64,000 nt of DNA from an uncultured Flavobacteriales bacterium (GTDB taxonomy: Bacteria > Bacteroidota > Bacteroidia > Flavobacteriales_G > Salibacteraceae). The stretch spans positions 1-64,000 of the forward strand of contig CAKZKD010000039.1 of assembly GCA_937121175.1 (NCBI GenBank), read 5' to 3'. This document shows, in pieces, positions 52,599 to 61,530 of this stretch. Every line of letters starts with the position of its first letter. Position 1 is the first letter of the stretch. A model generated the notes under the pieces. It searched no databases. It had not been told where the DNA came from and was given only the letters and a program-made list of their open reading frames with translations. A program made the position numbers and the translations under genes.

Positions 52599-53579
52599 TT
52601 GAAATTACTTAAACTTATAGTCTTATTGTTCTGCACTAGTTTTTTGATAGTGCCAATAACTGCTCAAACCCGCCAAACTCCAAAACAATACAAGGAAAAA
52701 TTTGACCAAGACGCCGTTGCTGAAATGATTAAAAGTGGTGTTCCGGCCAGTATTACCCTTGCACAAGGAATGCTCGAAAGCGATTACGGAAATTCTGCAC
52801 TTGCCAAAAAAGCACGCAATCATTTTGGCATCAAATGCCACTCTAGCTGGACTGGGGGTAAATATTATATGGACGATGACGCAAAAGACGAATGCTTTCG
52901 GGTGTATCCTTCGGTGTATGATTCGTATGTTGACCACTCTGATTTTCTGCACCGGAATCGTCGCTACGCTTTTCTATTTGACCTCAAACAAACCGACTAC
53001 AAAGGCTGGGCAAAAGGCCTCAAAAAAGCCGGTTACGCCACGAACCCAAAGTACCCCGACTTACTGATTCGAATCATTGAAGAAAACGAATTGTACCGCT
53101 ACGATAAAATGAGCAAAGGAGACCTAAAATCGCTTGGAGCCAGCTCAAAAGGTACTGTTGGAAATCCAACTAACCCATTAACTACTCCTCCTAAAAAAGG
53201 AATGCAAACCTCTGCCCCTGCTGCTTCGTCGAATTCGGGAACGACTATTACGCTCTCTAAAAACAACATCAAATTTGTAAAAAGTCAGGCGGGAGATACG
53301 CCTGATAAAATTGCTAAACGGTACAATTTGGGAAGATGGCAAATCTGCAAATACAACAACCTAAAACGTCGAACTAAACTTTCGACAGGTACCATAATTT
53401 ATCTTCAACCTAAACGAAGTAAGTTTCGAGGAAAGCAAAAATTTCATTCCGTAAAAAAAGGAGACACCCTTTGGAAAATCAGTCAGATGTACGGTGTAAA
53501 ATTGACTGCCTTGAGGCGGAAAAACAACTTAGAAAAAGGACAAGTGATTAAGGTAGGGCAAAAGATTAAGTTGAAATAA
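52599..53579 (+). CDS. LysM-containing peptidoglycan N-acetylglucosaminidase
   Basis: A 326-residue exported cell-wall hydrolase. I start it at TTG 52599 because this gives a clean signal peptide (MKLLKLIVLLFCTSFLIVPI, cleaved near TAQ); the longer frame starts inside the promoter. The GH73-type glucosaminidase domain (about 25-165) has GVPASITLAQGMLESDYGNS with the catalytic Glu and NHFGIKCH. Two LysM-like repeats follow a Pro/Thr/Ser linker (about 225-275 and 280-326, with HSVKKGDTLWKISQMYGV the clearer). It remodels peptidoglycan in the periplasm. The stop overlaps the convergent dehydrogenase by 14 bases. Confidence 0.9.
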   Translation: MKLLKLIVLLFCTSFLIVPITAQTRQTPKQYKEKFDQDAVAEMIKSGVPASITLAQGMLESDYGNSALAKKARNHFGIKCHSSWTGGKYYMDDDAKDECFRVYPSVYDSYVDHSDFLHRNRRYAFLFDLKQTDYKGWAKGLKKAGYATNPKYPDLLIRIIEENELYRYDKMSKGDLKSLGASSKGTVGNPTNPLTTPPKKGMQTSAPAASSNSGTTITLSKNNIKFVKSQAGDTPDKIAKRYNLGRWQICKYNNLKRRTKLSTGTIIYLQPKRSKFRGKQKFHSVKKGDTLWKISQMYGVKLTALRRKNNLEKGQVIKVGQKIKLK

Positions 53580-54531
53580 AAGAGTAGAAGTTAGCTCTTA
53601 TTTTCTCCAACAAAAACAACGACAACTTCTCGTAACTTTCAACTGTCCAACCTGCTACATGAGGTGATAAAATAACGTTAGTTGACTTCACCAAATATTG
53701 CATAGTCGAAGACATGTTGTTCTGAAAATCGTTTTCGAAGGCACTGCTTTCATATTCCAACACATCCAAACAAGCTCCAGAAAGTTGGTCGGATTTAAGA
53801 CCCTTAATCAATGCTTCCGTTTCCACCACGTTGCCTCTTGCGGTGTTGATGATATATGGTTTTACATGGCACACTTCCACAAAATCGGCGTTCAAATAAT
53901 AGTGTGTTTCTTCGGTTAACGGAACATGAAAACTAATCACATTGGCCTTAGCTTGGATTTCCTCCAAGCTTACTTCTTTTACCCATTCGTTTCCAAATCC
54001 AGATGTGTATTTATCGTAGGCCAATACTGTGCATTCAAACCCTCTTAGTCTTTGTGCAAAAGCTTGTCCCATGTTCCCAAAACCGATAATTCCGACGGTT
54101 TTTCCTTTCAGTTCAATTCCACGATTGCCTTCTCTGTCCCAAATACCTTTGCGTACTTGGGCATCTGCCTGATTCAGTTTTTGAAATAAGCTCAATAGCA
54201 TGCCTAAAGCTTGCTCACCCACCGCGTCTCGGTTACCTTCTGGTGAATTGAAGACTTTTATGCCTTTAGACTCGGCATAATCGACATCAATGTTTTCTAG
54301 TCCAGCACCAGAGCGAGCTATGAATTTGAGGTTAGTTGATAAGTCAATGACTCCCCTGTTCATAGGGAATTTTGAACGGATAACTACTCCGTGATATTCT
54401 CCAATTTTGGATTTAATTTGATCCACAGTATCCTCAACACACCAGTCGCAATGCCAGCTGTCTTTTTCCAATCCATTCTTCAGAGCAGAATGAACGGAAT
54501 CGATGAATAAGACTTTTCCTTTTTGGGACAT
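53566..54531 (-). CDS. D-2-hydroxyacid dehydrogenase (SerA-like)
   Basis: A 321-residue NAD-dependent dehydrogenase of the D-isomer-specific 2-hydroxyacid family. The nucleotide-binding fold is VGIIGFGNMGQAFAQRL (about 147-163). The catalytic Arg is in INTARGNVV, a Glu follows in LDVLEYE, and the His is in LSPHVAGWTVESYEK. The ARSGAGLENID segment is typical of phosphoglycerate dehydrogenase-like members, but there is no C-terminal ACT domain, so the substrate is uncertain. A TATCTTTG at 54536-54543 on the minus strand is very close to the ATG. Confidence 0.88.
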   Translation of the reverse strand: MSQKGKVLFIDSVHSALKNGLEKDSWHCDWCVEDTVDQIKSKIGEYHGVVIRSKFPMNRGVIDLSTNLKFIARSGAGLENIDVDYAESKGIKVFNSPEGNRDAVGEQALGMLLSLFQKLNQADAQVRKGIWDREGNRGIELKGKTVGIIGFGNMGQAFAQRLRGFECTVLAYDKYTSGFGNEWVKEVSLEEIQAKANVISFHVPLTEETHYYLNADFVEVCHVKPYIINTARGNVVETEALIKGLKSDQLSGACLDVLEYESSAFENDFQNNMSSTMQYLVKSTNVILSPHVAGWTVESYEKLSLFLLEKIRANFYSFIST

Positions 54532-54644
54532 GTAGCAAAGATAAGGAAGGGTAAAGTTGAGAAGGGCTTTGTTCTCGATACAATTTTATTCCGATCGGTA
54601 TCAAAAGAAAACCACTGTCCAATGCTTTGCACGACAACCAAACT

Positions 54645-54774
54645 GTCATTCCACAACAATAGATGAGACGCTTGAAGTATGAAAGCGATTACTTTAAAAC
54701 GAGATTCTGAATAGCTGTTTCACACCAAATCCTGAAGTATCAGGATTTGGGTTCAGCTACGCTTCCAGAATGAC
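54645..54774. repeat. Intergenic inverted-repeat element (gtcattcc type)
   Basis: GTCATTCC at 54645-54652 and its partner GAATGACG ending at 54775 bound the element, as in the 26041 element. Inside, CCAAATCCTGA (54725-54735) and TCAGGATTTGG (54740-54750) form a perfect 11-bp stem with a 4-base loop. It occupies most of the 276-base gap between the dehydrogenase and recG, which holds no other visible gene. Confidence 0.6.
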
Positions 54775-54807
54775 GTGTAAATAGAAAGTGTATAAAGAAT
54801 AAATAAC

Positions 54808-56907
54808 CTAAGATATCCTGCTCCAATTTGGGCGCTCTTTCAAAAATCTTCGGAACTGAAGGTTTATTCCACTGTGTTCTGGCAAGGCTAAATTAGGGTC
54901 AGTATTCAACACCTTTATCGCCTCTTCGCGAGCGGCTACCAGTATTTGATTGTCCTTAGCCAAGTCTGCAATCTTTAAATCTAAAAGACCGCTTTGCTGA
55001 GTTCCCATTAAATCTCCTGGACCGCGCAATCGCAAATCCTCTTCTGCGATTTCGAAACCATCATTAGTCCGCACCATAATTTCCATACGCTTTTTGCCTT
55101 CATTAGACAGTTTGTTGCCTGTCATGAGAATGCAATAACTCTGCTCGGCTCCACGACCAACTCTACCCCGCAATTGATGCAATTGAGATAGTCCAAAACG
55201 CTCGGCACTTTCAATTATCATAACGCTGGCATTTGGCACGTTCACTCCTACTTCAATAACCGTGGTAGCTACCAAAATTTGTGCTTCGCCTTTTACAAAT
55301 CGGTTCATCTCGTAATCCTTATCTGCTGGTTTCATTTTACCATGGACAATGGCAACTTGGTATTCCGGATTTGGAAAAGCGCGTACAATGGACTCGTAAC
55401 CATCCATTAGGTCCTTATAATCCAATTGTTCCGATTCATTAATAAGCGGATACACCAAATAAATTTGTCGTCCTTTAGCTATTTCCTTTTTCATGGAACC
55501 AAATACCGCCAAACGACCGGCATCCGTCTTATGAATGGTTTTAATGGCTTTTCGTCCCGGCGGCAATTCGTCAATTACAGAAACGTCCAAATCACCATAC
55601 AGAGTCATGGCCAATGTTCTAGGAATAGGAGTTGCAGTCATTACCAACATGTGGGGGGGACTCGTGTTCTTTGCCCATAATTTTGCGCGCTGAGCTACTC
55701 CAAATCGGTGCTGTTCATCAATTATTGCCAATCCCATATTTTTGAATACCACACGGTCTTCTAAAATAGCATGAGTACCTACAATTATTTCCAATTCGCC
55801 TTCGACCAAATCCTGCAAAAGCTCCTTTCTTTCTTTAGTTTTCGTGTTGCCGGTCAATAACTTGACACGCACTGGCATTCCAACCAGAAGTTCTTTGAGT
55901 CCTTCGTAATGCTGTTGTGAAAGTATGGCGGTGGGTGCCAATAAAGCCACCTGAAAGCCATTGTCAATGGCCATGAGCGCGGACATCAGAGCCACTATAG
56001 TTTTGCCACTGCCCACATCACCCTGAAGCAATCGATTCATTTGAGAACCCGAGCGCAAGTCGCTTCTAATTTCCTTTAGCACTCTTTTCTGAGCTCCCGT
56101 GAGTTCAAAAGGTAAATTGTGCTTGAAAAAACCATTGAACTTCTCTCCTATTTGGTCAAATACAAAACCTTTAGCCTTGGCCTTGTTGGCCATTTGTGTG
56201 CGAATCAGTTGCAGTTGAATAAAGAAAAACTCTTCAAACTTTAGGCGAAATCTCGCCTTTTGCAACAACTCTGGACTCTCTGGAAAATGAACTTCTTTGA
56301 ATGCTTTTCTTCGCGAAATAAGGTGCCACCTTTTCAGTTGTTCTTCCGATAATATTTCTGGAATTTCCTTAAAAACATCAATGAGTAAGGTCTTTTGCAA
56401 ACGTTCAATTCCCTTGCTGTTCATACCCCGTCCACTGAGCTTTTCTGTAGTAGAATAAACCGGTTGGAGTTTTGCGTTGAGCATTTGCTCTTCGGCATTA
56501 AACTCCGCCAAGTCGGGGTGCGGCATGTTTATTCTTCCGTTAAAGAAGTTGGGCTTTCCAAAAACAACGTATTCGGTGTTGGGTTTTAAGGTTGGTTTAA
56601 TGAATCGAATGCCCTTGAACCAAATTAAATCTATGGTTCCGCTATTGTCAATAAACTCTGCCACCATGCGTTGTTTGGGTGAACGGCCAGCAATTTCAAC
56701 TTTACCTAGCTTTCCTTTTACCTGAATCAGCGCATCTTCTGGGGTAATTTCATTGCACTTGTGGTACTTGGTTTTGTCAACGTAGCGGAATGGAAAATAC
56801 TCCAACAGCCCCCGATAGTTTGAAATACCCAATTCTTTATTGAGCAGCTCGGCCCTTTTTGGGCCAACTCCTTTAAGAAATTCAACGGATGTATCGAGTA
56901 GGGACAA
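54808..56907 (-). CDS. recG: ATP-dependent DNA helicase RecG
   Basis: A 699-residue branch-migration helicase that reverses stalled forks and processes Holliday junctions. The N-terminal wedge domain with an OB fold (about 1-210) is followed by helicase motifs: Walker A LLQGDVGSGKTIVAL (about 295), DEQHRFGVAQR, the TATPIPRTLAM motif, ATTVIEVGVNVPNA, and QLHQLRGRVGRGAEQSYC. The start is TTG 56907 (MSLLDTSVEFLKGVGP), as this gives the normal N-terminus. Confidence 0.97.
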   Translation of the reverse strand: MSLLDTSVEFLKGVGPKRAELLNKELGISNYRGLLEYFPFRYVDKTKYHKCNEITPEDALIQVKGKLGKVEIAGRSPKQRMVAEFIDNSGTIDLIWFKGIRFIKPTLKPNTEYVVFGKPNFFNGRINMPHPDLAEFNAEEQMLNAKLQPVYSTTEKLSGRGMNSKGIERLQKTLLIDVFKEIPEILSEEQLKRWHLISRRKAFKEVHFPESPELLQKARFRLKFEEFFFIQLQLIRTQMANKAKAKGFVFDQIGEKFNGFFKHNLPFELTGAQKRVLKEIRSDLRSGSQMNRLLQGDVGSGKTIVALMSALMAIDNGFQVALLAPTAILSQQHYEGLKELLVGMPVRVKLLTGNTKTKERKELLQDLVEGELEIIVGTHAILEDRVVFKNMGLAIIDEQHRFGVAQRAKLWAKNTSPPHMLVMTATPIPRTLAMTLYGDLDVSVIDELPPGRKAIKTIHKTDAGRLAVFGSMKKEIAKGRQIYLVYPLINESEQLDYKDLMDGYESIVRAFPNPEYQVAIVHGKMKPADKDYEMNRFVKGEAQILVATTVIEVGVNVPNASVMIIESAERFGLSQLHQLRGRVGRGAEQSYCILMTGNKLSNEGKKRMEIMVRTNDGFEIAEEDLRLRGPGDLMGTQQSGLLDLKIADLAKDNQILVAAREEAIKVLNTDPNLALPEHSGINLQFRRFLKERPNWSRIS

Positions 56908-56953
56908 GTACTTCTTTTGCTACAAATTTAATGGAGCAATGGACGGAAAATAA

Positions 56954-56984
56954 AAAGGGCGGCTAAAGAAATTAACCGCTCTTT
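56954..56984 (-). terminator. Terminator after the 1480-residue T9SS protein gene
   Basis: Stem arms 56954-56966 and 56972-56984 (AAAGGGCGGCTAA against TTAACCGCTCTTT, two G-T pairs) with a 5-base loop. On the minus strand a TTTTTATTTT tract follows. It lies 24 bases past the stop at 57009 and between that gene and recG. Confidence 0.7.
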
Positions 56985-57008
56985 ATTAAGCTATTAGCAT
57001 AAGGTAAT

Positions 57009-60000
57009 TTACTTTATTACTACTCTATAAGTTGCTATTTCCTGAGTATTATCTAATTTAAATAGGTAAATACCAGCGGGAAATTGACTGACATTTATTT
57101 GCGCCTCAATTTTCCCAGTAATATTCTCAAAATAAAAATGTTCCAGCATTTGACCACTTAACGAGTGAATTTCCAGGTCTAAAGAATTTACTTTTAAGTC
57201 TGACACAATGAGGTTAAGTATATCTGAAGTAGGATTGGGAAACAAACTGGCGTTTAATAAATTCGTTTGCTCAAAAACACCCGCACAAATTCCAGGAGTA
57301 AAGGTTGCAGTTGAAGTGCAATAAGATTTGAATGCCTTTACGGTGTATGTCCCTTTTTTGTTTGGGGTTATTTTAGTTGAAATTTCTCCTGTGCTCCATA
57401 AATAGGAGACCCTATTTGAAGAAGAAGAAACTTCCAATTCAACTTTTTCATCATTACAAAAATCTCCATTGCTGGTAATATTTGCAGAAACGCCTTGTTC
57501 AACCTCAACTAGTGTATCAAAATAAGAATAACAGATTGTTGAGTCTGTAGATGGGAACCCTGGCACAGCTTCTCGAAAACCAATCCCTAATTGGTAACTA
57601 AGTGGATAAACTCCAGGATTTAAACTGCACATTTCTTTTTCAAATTTAGTTTTAAATGGCATCCAAGTTCCGCCATCCCATCCGGTACTTCCATTTCTTG
57701 TTACTACATTCCTCCAACCTGTATTTGACTGATTTATCGTTATGTCATCTGTGTAGGTTGAAGGGTCAGTATCGCTGATTTTATAACTAGGGTACTTTGC
57801 GGCTCTTACACGGAATTTTTGTGTACGTTCCGATTGAGGTACGTTTGAAGAATCGCAGATTCCTGCAACATTAAAACAAAAATCTTCTGATAAAATTTTC
57901 ACTTCTGGGCTAGAGTGAACACGAATGGATATAAATTCTCTTGCTCCACAAAAACCATCATTCTTAACCTCTAACTGCAACAATACTGAGCCTGCAGTGC
58001 CTACAGTTGAGTCAATATTGATAAGTCTTGGGTCAAAAATTCCTTTTGATGAATCTAACATAGCTAATCGATTTTTTGGATATGCAGAACTTAAAATTCT
58101 CCAAGTGGGATTGGCGCCTGCAACCATTAGCGTATCCGGCCCGGAATTAGCACAGAAATTTCTTTTATAATAATTAGCACCATTACTCCTGATACCGAGA
58201 TATGTGTAATTCCACGATTCAATTACTGGGATTTTAATAATTGTGTCCGTTATACAATTTGAGCCCACCCTGTGCCTTACTCTTACCGTATCTGGAATTT
58301 GAAGTGTTGGCGAAAACCGTGTTCCATCCACATAATATTTTGTAGTTGTACCAACTGTTTTGCTAGTTACGCCAAATCCTGAAAAAATACCATTAGGACT
58401 TAACCCAACTAGCTCGTGTTTACCTATATCTGCATGTTTTCCGCAAATAAATTCAAGGGGTTGAATACCACCAATTGGTTTGGGAAGTACGTCAATCGAA
58501 ATCGAATCAGCGGATGCACAAGAATTACCTGTTATCTCATACTTCACTTTAAAGTTTCCGGAGCCAGACTTATTTCTATCCCAAAGGCCAAGCTTATTAT
58601 CTACAATACCAGCTCCACTCCATTTACCTCCTGGTGTTGCAACGCTGTACGGTGTGGCAGCAGTCAATTGAACAGGAGCACCAGGATTACAAATTGCTGG
58701 TATTGGTGATATTGTCGTATTATATTTTTGAATCAGGTTTATGGTTTGAAAAAGCTCTCGATAACATTTTCCGGCTGTATCCCTAACTTCAACTTTATAC
58801 GTTCTTGCAGATGATGACGCAACCACTAAATCAACGGAATCGACGTTTGTTGGTGAAATGAATCCTGAGGCTTTTGAAGAAGGAATCTGTGACCAGTTAA
58901 AAATAAAATTTTCGTTTTTTACACTTGAACAGAAACCGATTTTTGTTGTGGGATGTACACTATACGCTGTTCCCAAGTTTATATCAGAGCACGCAGTTTT
59001 TCCATTAAAGTTTACCCATCGCCTGTGAAAAGCACTTCTGTAGTCATAAAATATTTTTGGTGATACACCGTCCACACTATCAACAGAAAAACAGACCTGA
59101 ACAATTAAATTTGAATCTCCGGTCCACGCATAGTTCGAATCAAAATGATGCACATTCCAACCATTCACAAGTTTATATTGCGAAGCATAATAAACTACTT
59201 GTGTTGGAATCTGAAAGGAAGAGCTACTTGCACATCCTATTTTGATTGTAAAATCCTTGTAGGTATTGTTCGCAGGTGGAATCCACCCCACTTTGAAACC
59301 CAATGAGTTTATCAAACCGGGTTCTACCCCAATTGATTTCAAATCCGCTACAGTATATATAAATGTATGTTTTGAGCTTTTGTTTCTTGAATCATACATA
59401 GTACCGAAAGTTGGAATACTGTCCGATAATAAACTTCCAGAACCTAGTTCTTTTGTAGCTGACACCCCAAAACATTGTGTAGTTGATGTACCACAATTGC
59501 CATAATCAACTTGCCCCTTATCTAACTTTAAGGTAACGGTATCTCCTAAACATATGTTCGTATCTAAATCAAGAAGTTTCATATTAGTTGGAAAGGGCTG
59601 GGACATGAGCACACTTACATAACCTTCTTCCACGCATCCTCCATTTGAAGTCACAGTGACATCAAACCGCTGACTATCGTTGAGAGAAAGTAATCTGGGT
59701 GCTCGAGCAGTATCGGAGCTTAAGTACTGCGATGCCGACCATTGGTAAGAATATGGACCATGATTTTGCGAAGTTTGAACTGAAATTTGATTCGTTGCCG
59801 GGTTACAAATGACACTATCAACTACATTAAGTACAGTAAAACTATCGGTTGCGAACACAGTCAAAGTATCAACAGATTTACACCCATTAATACTATTTCC
59901 GCAAACATCTTTTAATGCTTGGCCCGTTACTTCGAGCCGTGTTGTCTGAGATGGAACAAACCTTACAAACTTATTCGTATCGAATCCTGTGTTGGTATCT

Positions 60001-61451
60001 GGAAACCAGTTTGCCCCAGCGACAATAGGGTCGCCAGAAATACTTCTCCAAGAGAATTGGGTGCCACCTGCAGCAGATATGGAAACAGTATCACCTATAC
60101 AAGAGTATAGGTCTTTTCCAGCATCCATAGCCGATAATATCCTTAAACGGGTAACTCTGGCGCCTGACCCAACATATTCATTGGTTGAATTAGGGCAGCG
60201 GTCGTCTGTAAATCGTGTTGTGAAATTTTTGTATTCCGAATTAAGCACAACAGAACGCCAAGTATAACGGACAATAATTCGATTTTTTTGTCCAGCGTTT
60301 ACTATTTGATACGTGGCTCCAGGAAGCACATCAGAAATATTCGTTTTTATATGAATTGAATCTATCGTGTTGGTATCTGCGATTGTTTCATCCCACGATA
60401 TTGTCTCTCCAGCACAAACGGTTATTCTGTTGTTCAGATCAACTGAGGCGTTTCCTTGAATGTTGCTTACTCCCCCAATAATTCGTGGTGCAGTATTGAT
60501 ACAGGTCTTAGAATTAAACTGAATTTCTCTTTGCGTTTTAGCTTTTAGAACACCTGTACATCTATCGTACTCTTCTACCCAAAATGCTACAGCTTTGACA
60601 CCTGTTGTTGCCGGCGTTCCAGTAATTAGCCCTGTTTCAGCATCTATTGCAATTCCGGCCAACGGCTGTTGAGCGCTATAACCGGTATTGTATGTTACAC
60701 AATTGGAGGTATCTGACATTGCACAGGTCAATTTAAAAGATAGGCTATCACCATCATGATCATGAGCACCTGCCGCATAACTAAATTGTTGACCAATACA
60801 TACATTTGAAACGGGCTTTACTTCATCAAAAAATTCTGGACTTGAATTTCGTGGAAAACTAGCCGTGTTTACTAATGTATGCACATACATGCCAGCTGAG
60901 CTTACATTACTACCACTGGTGTTTCTGCAGCAATTTGGCGAAAAGCCAATTCGATACAAGGCGCAAGGCGGTAACGTAACAACTCCAGAATACTTAATTC
61001 TAATGTACGCCTTGTTTCTTGCGAAAGGAAATTGTCCTCTACAAGCGGAGTTTTGTCCGTTCTTTGGGTCTAAAACATGGTTGCATAGGTCTGATACCTC
61101 TTCAGAAACTAATGACGTTCCACTGACAATATTTTCAATACCAGAATACGGCCCACCATATTTAGTTGGAGTTGGCGCTAAATAAGGTTGATGATTTAAT
61201 ACAGCATATTGCCAAATGTTGCTGCCACCCGATAAACATAAGTATGAAATGGTCGCTGTAACCTGATTGAAACTTGCTCCGGAACAATCGCTTACGGCCA
61301 TAACTTCAATTAAGTATTTGTTATTCCCTAGCGACTCGTATTTAATTCCTGCTCCAGCTAAATGAGAGGCAACAGAATTAGATGCTATACAACCGATTGC
61401 AAGTAGGAGCAGAGCAAGCTTTCTAATCTGCAGTTTTGAACTATTTTTCAT
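57009..61451 (-). CDS. Giant secreted T9SS cargo protein (tandem paralog 1)
   Basis: A 1480-residue surface or secreted protein. A signal peptide (about 1-28) is followed by the SHLAGAGIKYESLGNNKYLIEV motif typical of a family of Bacteroidota surface proteins. Several Ig/PKD-like repeats with many Cys residues come next. The C-terminal 75 residues from LFPNPTSDILNLIV to IYLFKLDNTQEIATYRVVIK are a standard type A T9SS sorting domain. The region from about residue 650 to the end is homologous to the next gene (for example PGGKWSGAGI and YEITGNSCASADSI). Likely role is adhesion or surface structure; no enzyme motif seen. Confidence 0.88.
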   Translation of the reverse strand: MKNSSKLQIRKLALLLLAIGCIASNSVASHLAGAGIKYESLGNNKYLIEVMAVSDCSGASFNQVTATISYLCLSGGSNIWQYAVLNHQPYLAPTPTKYGGPYSGIENIVSGTSLVSEEVSDLCNHVLDPKNGQNSACRGQFPFARNKAYIRIKYSGVVTLPPCALYRIGFSPNCCRNTSGSNVSSAGMYVHTLVNTASFPRNSSPEFFDEVKPVSNVCIGQQFSYAAGAHDHDGDSLSFKLTCAMSDTSNCVTYNTGYSAQQPLAGIAIDAETGLITGTPATTGVKAVAFWVEEYDRCTGVLKAKTQREIQFNSKTCINTAPRIIGGVSNIQGNASVDLNNRITVCAGETISWDETIADTNTIDSIHIKTNISDVLPGATYQIVNAGQKNRIIVRYTWRSVVLNSEYKNFTTRFTDDRCPNSTNEYVGSGARVTRLRILSAMDAGKDLYSCIGDTVSISAAGGTQFSWRSISGDPIVAGANWFPDTNTGFDTNKFVRFVPSQTTRLEVTGQALKDVCGNSINGCKSVDTLTVFATDSFTVLNVVDSVICNPATNQISVQTSQNHGPYSYQWSASQYLSSDTARAPRLLSLNDSQRFDVTVTSNGGCVEEGYVSVLMSQPFPTNMKLLDLDTNICLGDTVTLKLDKGQVDYGNCGTSTTQCFGVSATKELGSGSLLSDSIPTFGTMYDSRNKSSKHTFIYTVADLKSIGVEPGLINSLGFKVGWIPPANNTYKDFTIKIGCASSSSFQIPTQVVYYASQYKLVNGWNVHHFDSNYAWTGDSNLIVQVCFSVDSVDGVSPKIFYDYRSAFHRRWVNFNGKTACSDINLGTAYSVHPTTKIGFCSSVKNENFIFNWSQIPSSKASGFISPTNVDSVDLVVASSSARTYKVEVRDTAGKCYRELFQTINLIQKYNTTISPIPAICNPGAPVQLTAATPYSVATPGGKWSGAGIVDNKLGLWDRNKSGSGNFKVKYEITGNSCASADSISIDVLPKPIGGIQPLEFICGKHADIGKHELVGLSPNGIFSGFGVTSKTVGTTTKYYVDGTRFSPTLQIPDTVRVRHRVGSNCITDTIIKIPVIESWNYTYLGIRSNGANYYKRNFCANSGPDTLMVAGANPTWRILSSAYPKNRLAMLDSSKGIFDPRLINIDSTVGTAGSVLLQLEVKNDGFCGAREFISIRVHSSPEVKILSEDFCFNVAGICDSSNVPQSERTQKFRVRAAKYPSYKISDTDPSTYTDDITINQSNTGWRNVVTRNGSTGWDGGTWMPFKTKFEKEMCSLNPGVYPLSYQLGIGFREAVPGFPSTDSTICYSYFDTLVEVEQGVSANITSNGDFCNDEKVELEVSSSSNRVSYLWSTGEISTKITPNKKGTYTVKAFKSYCTSTATFTPGICAGVFEQTNLLNASLFPNPTSDILNLIVSDLKVNSLDLEIHSLSGQMLEHFYFENITGKIEAQINVSQFPAGIYLFKLDNTQEIATYRVVIK

Positions 61452-61530
61452 CTGTTTGTAGTTTTATTGGTTCGAACTTCTAGTTTGATTTATTGACTAC
61501 AATATTAACTAGAATAAAATTACTTTTTGG

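Noticed and set aside
54536-54543. TATCTTTG as promoter of the dehydrogenase gene
   Set aside because: It matches TAnnTTTG but begins 5 bases before the ATG and lacks a -33 box, so it is not listed as a feature.
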